Of a DNA stretch of 17,393 bases, positions 8,369 through 15,079 are shown in pieces. Both the position numbers and the translations under genes were made by a program. The DNA lies in the NCBI GenBank assembly GCA_036377675.1, contig DASUXY010000016.1:1-17393 (forward strand), read 5' to 3'. This DNA comes from DASUXY01 sp036377675. Lineage in GTDB: Bacteria; Bacillota; Bacilli; Bacillales; Amphibacillaceae. Positions within the stretch are counted from its first letter, which is position 1. Each line of letters opens with the position of its first letter. The notes beneath the pieces were generated by a model. The model ran no database searches and had not been told where the DNA came from. It saw only the letters and a list, made by a program, of their open reading frames with translations.

Positions 8369-9373
8369 CTATACAAGCTTCTGACCACAGTTAGAACAGA
8401 AGTTAGCTCCACCTGTTTTTTCTCCACAGTTTGGACAAAAATTGGGTGCGTTTTGTTTATTTTCACTGCGCTGCATAGGCGGAGCTTTGTCTTGTGATGC
8501 TTGGTTCTGATTTGACTTCCCACTTTGACTTTGATTCATATTTTTCATCATTTCATTAGCTACATTCATTCCCATCATCATCCCCGTCATGTCGGAAGCA
8601 ACCCCGCTACCTTTCACTTTTCCAGTAGCAATACCGTCGGTCATAGAAACTTGTTGATATTTCTGCACGTCACCAATCATCCCATGAGAAGCCGTTTTGT
8701 TAACCATATCTTGTATTTCTTTTGGATACGTGAAGCTATTGATATTAAACGCAGTGATCGTCATGCCTAAATCGACAATTTGCATATCAAGGTCTTCTTT
8801 TATTCCTTCAGAAATTTCAAAAGCATTGGCTTGCAAGTTAAATAAATTCTTTCCTTCTCTCGTGATCCACTTCATGAGAAGTTGATCTAAAATTGTCGTT
8901 ATGCGGATTTTCACATCCTTTACTAAGTAGCTATTTCTAACACCGGCCACCTGATCAATTAAGGCAACATAATCATTCACTTTAAAATGAAACGTTCCAT
9001 TCGCTCGAATAGGCACACCTCCGGGTAACTCAGGAGTCGGAATGTTGATCGCATTTTTCGTACCCCATTTTACGGTAAATTCTTTTGTATTCACAAACAA
9101 AACTTCAACACGCATGCCAGTTTTAAATCCAAATTTAAATCCTTTTAGAGTTGATAAATAAGGGATAATCTCCGATTCAATCTCATAATCTCCTTCATCT
9201 TCAAAAATCCCTTCGATTTTACCATTATTTAGAAAAATCGCATCTTGACCAAGCTGAAGGATCAACTTACTCCCTTTTTTGATTTCTCGGTTATCCCACT
9301 TCCAAAAAATCATATCATCTCTAAATTCTTTCCATTCAACAACGTCAGAAAATTGATTTCTAAAAAACACCAT
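8369..9373 (-). CDS. ydjI: YdjI-like SPFH-domain protein with C-terminal zinc ribbon
   Basis: The product (334 aa) matches the YdjI type: an N-terminal SPFH/band-7-like region beginning FRNQFSDVVEWKEFRDDM, a Met- and Gly-rich segment (MTGMMMGMNVANEMMKNMN), a Gln/Ser/Asn-rich linker, and a C-terminal zinc ribbon with Cys 313, 316, 326 and 329. In Bacillus subtilis the YdjGHI proteins are linked to PspA recruitment to the membrane under envelope stress; here the gene order is the same. No signal peptide or strong membrane helix is seen, so membrane contact is probably through partners. The start at 9373 has GAAAGGA 12 bases upstream, a slightly long spacing, 49 bases after ydjH. It is the last gene of the operon. 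Confidence 0.87.
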   Translation of the reverse strand: MVFFRNQFSDVVEWKEFRDDMIFWKWDNREIKKGSKLILQLGQDAIFLNNGKIEGIFEDEGDYEIESEIIPYLSTLKGFKFGFKTGMRVEVLFVNTKEFTVKWGTKNAINIPTPELPGGVPIRANGTFHFKVNDYVALIDQVAGVRNSYLVKDVKIRITTILDQLLMKWITREGKNLFNLQANAFEISEGIKEDLDMQIVDLGMTITAFNINSFTYPKEIQDMVNKTASHGMIGDVQKYQQVSMTDGIATGKVKGSGVASDMTGMMMGMNVANEMMKNMNQSQSGKSNQNQASQDKAPPMQRSENKQNAPNFCPNCGEKTGGANFCSNCGQKLV

Positions 9374-9422
9374 TTAAAGATCAAGTCCTTTCATAAATAT
9401 GTACAAACGAGTTTGATGCAAA

Positions 9423-10214
9423 TTAAAAACTACGTCTTCCTCCACTATGGGAATGACCACCTTTTGTGATTCCACCACCGCCGCTACTGCGACCACCACC
9501 ACCGCTATGATTGGATGGCTTTCTTCGTCGTGTAACGGACTTTCGAACATAATGATCTCGTCTCTGTAACACTCTTGAACGATTTGTGTCCCGATACGTT
9601 CGCTCATTAACGGTAATTTTTCCACCTGTATGCCGTAGCATCATTTTGACAATCAGTGCACCGACTCCGAGTGAGACGATGAGTTGAAACCACCATTTAA
9701 AGAAGATCCATTCGGGGTCTATTCCTGGTTTAAAACCCATGTGGCGATTGGCAATGTTCATAAACGAATGAAACGCCTCGTAATAGTTTCCAGCGGTTAA
9801 GTCCGGTGTAATCTGTTCAAGAAGCGAGTCAATTCTGTCATTATCTAAGTGTTTTTTGGCTTTATAAAAGCCCGCAACATACACATCTCTTTCTTCTAGA
9901 TCCATCGCTAATATAGCCACGTTACCATCGGATTGACTATACTTGTCGTCATAGAAATCCTGCATGTATTCTTTGACATCTTTTCCATCCGGATCATCTG
10001 TTATCAAAATAATAAAATCTGTTTCTCGTTTTTCACGGTATTTATTCGCTAATCGTTCAAGTTCGGCAATTTCCTCTTCAGTCAATACATTTGCACGATC
10101 ATAAACAAACTGTTTGGAAGCGGAAGCAACGACATCAGTTTTGATCGGAAGTAGACAAAATACGAAAACGGTAAAGATGAACCATACCTTGGAAAATAAT
10201 TTCTGATTCACCAT
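9423..10214 (-). CDS. ydjH: YdjH-like TPM-domain membrane protein
   Basis: The product (263 aa) starts with a signal peptide or anchor helix (about residues 8-24, ending near VVASASK). It then has a TPM domain (VYDRANVLTEEEIAELERLA and the TDFIILITDD strand), a second membrane helix (WWFQLIVSLGVGALIVKMML), a basic segment and a low-complexity Gly/Ser/His tail. The TPM domain would face outside the cell. It is part of the PspA-associated membrane-stress module. The ATG at 10212-10214 overlaps the ydjG stop in the string ATGGTGA, which suggests translational coupling; a G-rich stretch (GGGGGCGG) inside the ydjG end sits just upstream. A longer frame from 10286 runs inside ydjG and is rejected. 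Confidence 0.86.
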   Translation of the reverse strand: MVNQKLFSKVWFIFTVFVFCLLPIKTDVVASASKQFVYDRANVLTEEEIAELERLANKYREKRETDFIILITDDPDGKDVKEYMQDFYDDKYSQSDGNVAILAMDLEERDVYVAGFYKAKKHLDNDRIDSLLEQITPDLTAGNYYEAFHSFMNIANRHMGFKPGIDPEWIFFKWWFQLIVSLGVGALIVKMMLRHTGGKITVNERTYRDTNRSRVLQRRDHYVRKSVTRRRKPSNHSGGGGRSSGGGGITKGGHSHSGGRRSF

Positions 10215-11236
10215 AGTCCGCCCCCAAGGAAAAATGTAATTAGTTTCATAGCGACAAATGCCGAGCCGGATATGCCAGAAAACCAAGCAGCTACTTTCCC
10301 CTTGCTAATCGGTGGCTGACCAACAACTTTTCCTGTCTGACCGTTCATCGCAAACGTATGATCTTTATTATTATAATCATAATAAACCATCCAAACAGGA
10401 AATAGCACATAATGGCTATGCAATTGTTTCGTATGAATGTTTTTGTATTTAAATTGAACCGAAGAATATCCAGAAATCGTTGAACGAATATATGAATCTA
10501 TAAAACCTCGTATTTTCTTTTTTACTCGAGGAAAAAGTTCCTTGTTATTGTAGTTATACTTCTCGGCAATATATCCAGCTAAATAAGGAGTCTTAAAATC
10601 TTTTAATTCGCTGTAATCAAAGGGTTCTAATAAATCCATTCGTGCATCACTCATCTTCCGTGAAGCATCAACCGGTACTTTTACATAATTCAAATTTATA
10701 TCTCGAAAAACATCATAATATTTTGTTTCTGTATAAATATAATTTCCTCGTGTATATGTTCGCACCTTTGTGCCAACAGCTTTTACTTTCGCTTTCGTAT
10801 GTAAGTCATACAACCAAAAGGGGACGTATATACCGGTCATACCTTTAATTCGATTCGCAGTCATAAACCCTTTTGGAGTTAATCGACCATTTCCACACCA
10901 TTTTTGAAATGCCTGCTTCGCCTCGTCTTTGCTTATCTTAAAAGGAATTACTTTCGCAGGTGCTAAGGATCCAGACAGGCGATCACCAAGTACTACTCCA
11001 GCATCACAAAAACTACAAGTCGTCGCCGTCGTTTCTGCTTCGGTTATGATGATTGCTCCACAATTTTCACAGTAATATTCGTTTGCTTCATCCTCCGAAA
11101 AGGTCGATGTAATATATTCTTCAGAAAAATCTTCTATATTATCATATCGTCCACAACTAGGACATGATAACATTCCTGATTGACTATCAAACGCCATATC
11201 GTCCCCGCAGTTGGGACATTTATAATGTATGAGCAC
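10208..11236 (-). CDS. ydjG: YdjG-like zinc-ribbon membrane protein
   Basis: The product (342 aa) has two N-terminal zinc ribbons (Cys 7, 10, 25, 28 and Cys 56, 59, 74, 77), a long middle region with SLAPAKVIPFKISKDEAK and FWLYDLHTKAK, and a single hydrophobic C-terminal segment (SGSAFVAMKLITFFLGGG) that probably anchors it in the membrane. It belongs to the YdjG family that acts with YdjH and YdjI in PspA-linked envelope stress. The GTG at 11234-11236 is preferred over the ATG at 11254, because AAAGGTGA lies about 7 bases before the GTG while the ATG has no binding site. The 3' end overlaps ydjH by 7 bases. Confidence 0.86.
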   Translation of the reverse strand: MLIHYKCPNCGDDMAFDSQSGMLSCPSCGRYDNIEDFSEEYITSTFSEDEANEYYCENCGAIIITEAETTATTCSFCDAGVVLGDRLSGSLAPAKVIPFKISKDEAKQAFQKWCGNGRLTPKGFMTANRIKGMTGIYVPFWLYDLHTKAKVKAVGTKVRTYTRGNYIYTETKYYDVFRDINLNYVKVPVDASRKMSDARMDLLEPFDYSELKDFKTPYLAGYIAEKYNYNNKELFPRVKKKIRGFIDSYIRSTISGYSSVQFKYKNIHTKQLHSHYVLFPVWMVYYDYNNKDHTFAMNGQTGKVVGQPPISKGKVAAWFSGISGSAFVAMKLITFFLGGGLW

Positions 11237-11269
11237 CGTAGATTCACCTTTCATGATTGTCGATTAAAC

Positions 11270-11297
11270 AGAAGCTGTAGCTCATGCTACAGCTTCT
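11270..11297 (-). promoter_or_regulatory. Perfect 12-bp hairpin between pspA and ydjG
   Basis: AGAAGCTGTAGC and GCTACAGCTTCT pair perfectly around a 4-base loop. On the minus strand it begins 22 bases after the pspA stop and ends 33 bases before the ydjG GTG. The downstream GTTTAATC is not a full T-run, so it may be a leaky terminator or a barrier to RNA decay that keeps pspA mRNA above ydjGHI mRNA. Confidence 0.65.
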
Positions 11298-11319
11298 AAT
11301 TATAAATCTTTCTATAAAA

Positions 11320-11997
11320 TTATTCGTTCTCTTTTAATTGCTCCTTAAGCAAGGCTAATTCATCGTCCACATCCACATTACTTTTATATCTTTCTGTTAA
11401 TTGTTTCATGTCGTCTTTAGGACCTTCGTTTAGCTCAGCTAAAGCATTTGCTTCATCCAATGTTTGATTCACTTTATCTTCCATACGCTCGAATGCAGAT
11501 ATTGATCGATTGACACCACCGATTGAAGTACCGAATTCATTCATACGCTGTTTCGTTTTGGCTAAAGCTGCTTTACCTTTAATTAAGGATCGACGTGCCT
11601 CTAACTTCTCAATATCTTCAACAAGTTTGTCATGCATTTGTCTCATTTGAACAGTATTCGTAGAAGCGAGTTCTAATGCCGCTTGTAATTCTGCTTCCTT
11701 CTCTACTAAAGAAGCTTTTCTCTCTAAAAATTTTCGAGCATCGTTTTCATTACCTGCTTCTAATGCCTTTAATGCATAATTTTGCATCTTTTCAATATCT
11801 TGTTTACATTCATCTAACGCTCGTTTTGCTCGTTTCTCTTCAACCATGATCGTTGCCGTTTCAGATTTCACCTTACCTAAATCACGATTAAGATTTCTTA
11901 AATATTGATCAACCATCTTCTCAGGGTTCTCTGCCTTATCTAATAATGCATGAAAATTACTTGACATAATATCTTTAAACCTTGTTAAAATACCCAT
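11320..11997 (-). CDS. pspA: PspA/IM30 family membrane-protection protein
   Basis: The product (225 aa, typical for the family) is almost entirely helical coiled coil. It starts with the amphipathic helix MGILTRFKDIMSSNFHALLD, followed by the family segment AENPEKMVDQYLRNL and long heptad-rich helices rich in Glu, Lys and Ala. PspA binds the inner face of the stressed membrane and forms oligomeric scaffolds related to ESCRT-III. The ATG at 11997 follows AGGAGG. It is the first gene of the pspA-ydjG-ydjH-ydjI operon, matching the ydjFGHI order known from Bacillus subtilis, and has a sigma-W-like promoter about 35 bases upstream. Confidence 0.95.
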   Translation of the reverse strand: MGILTRFKDIMSSNFHALLDKAENPEKMVDQYLRNLNRDLGKVKSETATIMVEEKRAKRALDECKQDIEKMQNYALKALEAGNENDARKFLERKASLVEKEAELQAALELASTNTVQMRQMHDKLVEDIEKLEARRSLIKGKAALAKTKQRMNEFGTSIGGVNRSISAFERMEDKVNQTLDEANALAELNEGPKDDMKQLTERYKSNVDVDDELALLKEQLKENE

Positions 11998-12031
11998 GAT
12001 GACCTCCTATTGATATGTTTTACTTAGTATA

Positions 12032-12058
12032 TACTGTTTTAATGAATAAAAGGTTTCA
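12032..12058 (-). promoter_or_regulatory. Sigma-W-like promoter of the pspA operon
   Basis: On the minus strand TGAAACC (-35, TGAAAC at 12058-12053) is followed after 17 bases by AGTATA (12035-12030). Sigma-W promoters have TGAAAC, 16 bases and CGTA, so the -35 is perfect and the -10 is off by one base and one position. The predicted 5' UTR is about 27 bases and holds the AGGAGG site. Regulation by envelope stress fits the known control of ydjF (pspA) in Bacillus subtilis. Confidence 0.65.
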
Positions 12059-12206
12059 TATTTTCAACAATTATTTTTTTGGTGATGACTTGCTAATCAC
12101 GGAATTATGTATGATATATTAAATCTGCTCACCTTGATGAAATAACCCTTCAACTGTTTTTCTTCACCAAACAACAATCGCTCCTCAAAAAGGAATGACA
12201 CAAAAT

Positions 12207-12251
12207 AACAGTCCGATTATTCGGTTAGTTCGAGTAATGCAGACTGTTTTT
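12207..12251. terminator. Hairpin, probable terminator for the 73-aa gene
   Basis: AACAGTC pairs with GACTGTT and, inside it, ATTATTCG pairs with CGAGTAAT (7 of 8). A short T-run follows on the plus strand (12247-12251), and a weaker T-rich stretch follows on the minus strand. It lies 47-91 bases after the stop of the minus-strand gene at 12298. A second hairpin (CGTGAAAG with CTTTCACG) lies at 12260-12282. Confidence 0.5.
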
Positions 12252-12297
12252 ATGTATGCCGTGAAAGTTAGTCCCTTTCACGTTAATACCCATCGAT

Positions 12298-12519
12298 TCA
12301 CTTCTTTTCAAACCATTTTTCTTTCCATTTAGCTTTCAGTGCATGAAATGTTTCATTGTAGGAAAAAATCGTATACCAAAGAATCATACCTAAACCGACG
12401 GTCATCATTCGCGGTTGACCATATTGAAAAATTTGCATCGGAAGAATCCAGATCCATAGCGTTAACCCTAGTGAGATGGAGATTAACTCCATATAGAAGC
12501 GAAACCGCAAAAAATTCAT
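12298..12519 (-). CDS. Small two-helix membrane protein, unknown family
   Basis: The product (73 aa) has two hydrophobic segments, about residues 10-32 (rich in Ile, Leu and Trp) and 39-54, and a basic C-terminal tail (ALKAKWKEKWFEKK) that should stay in the cytoplasm. It is preceded by a good ribosome binding site (GGGAGGA, 8 bases before the ATG), which supports a real gene. I recognise no family. It is upstream of pspA on the same strand but separated by hairpins and by the pspA promoter, so it is probably its own unit. Confidence 0.6.
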   Translation of the reverse strand: MNFLRFRFYMELISISLGLTLWIWILPMQIFQYGQPRMMTVGLGMILWYTIFSYNETFHALKAKWKEKWFEKK

Positions 12520-12720
12520 TCAATTATTCCTCCCTAGAATGACCTACTTCATATTTTATTCAAGCCTAAAGTAAATATTCACTAAACCAAACAATGACTT
12601 AATGACGAAAATTCCTTGACGACTTTCCATCATTTCTGATTACTTAAAGATTGACATGATGACAATATTTAAAGAAACAGAATAGTTTTCATAGTGTATA
12701 TAATTGTACAATTTTAACGC
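12520..12720. other. AT-rich intergenic region
   Basis: No gene is seen. It should hold the promoter of the 73-aa gene, but no box pair stands out. A 12-base perfect palindrome, AATTGTACAATT, lies near 12703-12714 and could be an operator or chance in AT-rich DNA. Confidence 0.3.
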
Positions 12721-12773
12721 CATAAAATAAAGCCCAATTCACAAATATTTCAATTCTGTAATTGTGAATTGGG
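12721..12773 (-). terminator. Terminator of the S-box monooxygenase unit
   Basis: CCCAATTCACAA (12733-12744) pairs perfectly over 12 bp with TTGTGAATTGGG (12762-12773). On the minus strand the stem is followed by CTTTATTTTATG. It lies 55 bases after the monooxygenase stop. Confidence 0.8.
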
Positions 12774-12828
12774 AGTCATATCCATCGTTCATTTTTAAAC
12801 AATATCAATTGGATATTCGTTCCATGAA

Positions 12829-14199
12829 TTAAGATGAATAAATACCAATCTTTTTTGCAGGATGATTGTTCGGTAGATGTACATTTCCTTTTCCAAACAT
12901 ATTCTCTCGCAAAGTGTTTCCTTGATACTCCTTTCGGTAAATTCCACGTTTCTGTAATTCTGGAACAACATTATCAACAAACTCGCGAAAGGTGTCCAGT
13001 GAATACGTTTGTGCGATATTAAAACCATCGACATCTCCTTCCTCAGCCCATCGTTCAATCTCATCCGCAATTTGTTCTGGAGTCCCGATAAATTTCACCG
13101 TTCCATTACCGAGCCCATGGTTTTTAATCGCTTCTCGTAATGTCCACCTTTTATTCGGATCTTTTACGTACATATTAAGATTCCCTTGAACAGCTTCGGT
13201 CTCAATCTGCTCAATATATTGATCAGGATCATATTCGGAAAAATCAATGCCCGTATGCCCAGATAAAAGGGCAGCAGTTCCATCATAACTAACGTGGTTC
13301 ATGACATCTTCATAGTTAGCGTATGCTTCTTCTTCAGTAGAACCGATGATTGGTAAAATCATCGGAAAAATGAGCACATCCTCTGGATTTCTTCCTTGTT
13401 GTTTCGTCCGGCGACGAATATCCTGCGTATACTCTTTTAACGCAGCCAATGAATGATGTTTCGTAAATACAGCTTCGGCATGTTTCGCCGCAAAATCTCT
13501 TCCTCTTGAAGATCCTCCCGCCTGAAAAAGAACCGGTGTGCGCTGTGGCGATGGTTCAACTAAATGTGGACCGGCGACATTAAAAAACTGTCCTTCATGG
13601 TTGATTAAATGAACTTTCTCAGGATCAGCAAATGTATCATTTTTTCGATCATAGACGACTGCATCTTGTTCCCAACTATGTTCCCACAACTTATAAACGA
13701 CTTCTAAAAATTCATCCGCTCGATCGTATCTTAATTCTTTAGGGAGACGTTCAGAAAGCCCTAAATTAACAGCTTCACTTTCTAAATATGATGTTACGAC
13801 ATTCCAAGCAACTCTCCCTCCTGTTAAATGATCAAGTGTGGATAGCTGACGCGCCAACGCATAAGGCTGTGCATATGTAGTGGAAATCGTCGGGGCAAAC
13901 CCGATGTGTTTCGTTGCAGCTGCCATCGCTGTAATCGGAATTAACGGATCGTGAGCCGGTAACTGAACAGCACGACGTGTAGCTGCATAATGACTATTTT
14001 CATACACGCTATACGTTCCGAGTACATCAGCTATAAATAGGGCATCGAATTTGCCTCGTTCTAAAATTTGTGCGGCTTCAATCCAATACGATAAACGGTT
14101 ATGATTCGTCCCTTCATCCTTTTCGTGCTTCCACAATCCTGTTGAATGCGGAGAAGGTGAGTTTTGGATAAAACCATTAAAATGAATTTGTTTCGACAT
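12829..14199 (-). CDS. NtaA/DmoA/SnaA-type FMNH2-dependent monooxygenase
   Basis: The product (456 aa) is a luciferase-like (LLM) flavin-dependent monooxygenase of the NtaA/SnaA/DszA/DmoA group, usually about 440-460 aa. These cytoplasmic enzymes use FMNH2 supplied by a separate reductase and O2 to cleave C-N or C-S bonds. Visible group motifs are FDALFIADVLG (residues about 52-62), LSTLDHLTGGRVAWNVVTS, the Arg/Tyr-rich ELRYDRADEFLEVVYKLW, and PQRTPVLFQAGGSSRGRDFAAKHAEAVF. The S-box riboswitch upstream ties expression to low S-adenosylmethionine, so an organosulfur substrate is more likely than nitrilotriacetate; the exact one is unknown. The ATG follows AAGGAG at about 8 bases, 16 bases after a decayed AhpD-like gene. 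No flavin reductase is seen in the window. Confidence 0.88.
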   Translation of the reverse strand: MSKQIHFNGFIQNSPSPHSTGLWKHEKDEGTNHNRLSYWIEAAQILERGKFDALFIADVLGTYSVYENSHYAATRRAVQLPAHDPLIPITAMAAATKHIGFAPTISTTYAQPYALARQLSTLDHLTGGRVAWNVVTSYLESEAVNLGLSERLPKELRYDRADEFLEVVYKLWEHSWEQDAVVYDRKNDTFADPEKVHLINHEGQFFNVAGPHLVEPSPQRTPVLFQAGGSSRGRDFAAKHAEAVFTKHHSLAALKEYTQDIRRRTKQQGRNPEDVLIFPMILPIIGSTEEEAYANYEDVMNHVSYDGTAALLSGHTGIDFSEYDPDQYIEQIETEAVQGNLNMYVKDPNKRWTLREAIKNHGLGNGTVKFIGTPEQIADEIERWAEEGDVDGFNIAQTYSLDTFREFVDNVVPELQKRGIYRKEYQGNTLRENMFGKGNVHLPNNHPAKKIGIYSS

Positions 14200-14215
14200 T
14201 CATAATAACTCCTTT

Positions 14216-14462
14216 TTAATAATTTTTTATGATTAGGCCTGCTTTTAATGCGACGACAACAAAAAGAGCTTTCGGTATTTTTCTATACTCGCACCCGCTT
14301 TTTCGCATTTTTCGTATGCAAGTCATGCAATACGGGCACCTTGTTATATAGGGTACCGCTACGGAAATCCATTCTCTCAATTTAACACTTGTAGCTAACG
14401 CCAAAACGCTTGGCGTGGTTGTGTGCAGCATATTGTTTCAATTCATTTTTTTTGATTGTCAA
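14216..14462 (-). pseudogene. Decayed AhpD/carboxymuconolactone-decarboxylase-like gene
   Basis: AAGGAGA followed 7 bases later by TTG (14462-14460) opens MTIKKNELKQYAAHNHAKRF, then stops at 14382. A second frame, ending at 14216, continues WISVAVPYITRCPYC and KALFVVVALKAG, both typical of the AhpD core around its CPYC redox motif. Between these, shifting the frame by one base reads HTKNAKK and then AGASIEK, the expected helix after CPYC. So three single-base losses (near 14299, 14285 and 14273, by my reading) plus a deletion of roughly 40 bases near 14380 have wrecked the gene. Intact relatives are about 110-120 aa and include peroxidase-like or disulfide-reductase proteins. It would have been the first gene after the riboswitch, in one operon with the monooxygenase. 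Sequencing errors could account for single-base gaps, but hardly for the larger loss. Confidence 0.7.
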
Positions 14463-14613
14463 TGTAGTCTCTCCTTATGTTTATTTCATTTATGCTCGTT
14501 TCATTCAATTTTTTTCTTCTCATCCCTCCTTTATAATTTATTTACCCTATAAGGTTACTAGGTTTTAAAAAATAAGTAGATACAAGTATTGATTCTTTTC
14601 ACAAGATTGGAAT

Positions 14614-14766
14614 CAAAAAGACCCCTTCCGATGAGGAAGAGGTTACATGCACATAACACACCTACTCATCTCTCAAGTAAATACTTGCTGGAATTAGCAC
14701 CTTGTTACAAATAACGGTTGCTGCGGGATCATAGGACCAGTTTCCTTCCCCGTCTCTTGATAAGGA
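14614..14766 (-). promoter_or_regulatory. SAM-I (S-box) riboswitch with intrinsic terminator
   Basis: On the minus strand the leader shows S-box landmarks in order: CTTATCAAGAGA (P1 5' arm and start of P2), GGAAACTGGTCC, CGCAGCAACC, AAGGTGCTAATTCCAGCAA, and TTGAGAGATGAG (P1 3' arm; GATGAG pairs with CTTATC). The aptamer spans about 14661-14766. It is followed by a 9-bp hairpin ACCTCTTCC/GGAAGGGGT (14621-14643) and TCTTTTTG (14613-14620). From the known mechanism, bound S-adenosylmethionine favours the terminator, so the downstream genes are expressed when S-adenosylmethionine is scarce. One difference from the commonest version is the GGTCC in place of GGCCC in P2. The next 150 bases (14463-14613) to the first coding frame hold no feature I can name. 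Confidence 0.93.
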
Positions 14767-14797
14767 AATGTTTTATTCAATTTTTAGAATTGTTCAT

Positions 14798-14826
14798 ATC
14801 ATAACGAACACATTATAAAATGTCAA
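14798..14826 (-). promoter_or_regulatory. Sigma-A promoter of the S-box unit
   Basis: On the minus strand TTGACA (14826-14821), a 17-base spacer and TATGAT (14803-14798) match the sigma-A consensus with one mismatch. The predicted RNA start lies about 25 bases before the riboswitch aptamer. Confidence 0.8.
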
Positions 14827-14843
14827 GTAGAAATTTGATACCG

Positions 14844-14873
14844 TTGACTAGCATCCATTTATCTTCATATTAA
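14844..14873 (+). promoter_or_regulatory. Candidate promoter for the FabH-like gene
   Basis: TTGACT (14844-14849) is followed after 18 bases by TATTAA (14868-14873). It is divergent from, and 18 bases away from, the S-box promoter. The -10 match is moderate. About 200 AT-rich bases then lead to the start codon at 15080; no structure is recognised in them. Confidence 0.35.
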
Positions 14874-15079
14874 CGTATAGACTTTGTGAAAAAAATATAC
14901 CATCAATCACTTTTTACGAGACGATCACAATATGTCCCTATTTATCATCTTTACTATTCTGAACATTCTGTTATGATTAATATAAATAATATTTCGATAT
15001 TTTTTTTCATAATTCTACCTCTACCCTTTCTTCTATTAATTTTATTTTATGAAAATAATATAAAGGAGACGAATAAATA

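Noticed and set aside
9374..9625. 83-codon minus-strand frame across the end of ydjH
   Set aside because: It overlaps the low-complexity Gly/Ser tail of ydjH in another frame; its Val/Ala-rich run is a by-product of the repeated glycine codons.
14335..14375. Plus-strand AGGGTACCGCTACGG, which recalls the T-box motif AGGGTGGTACCGCG
   Set aside because: The match is partial, there is no specifier stem or terminator around it, and no plus-strand gene follows; the bases belong to the decayed AhpD-like gene on the other strand.
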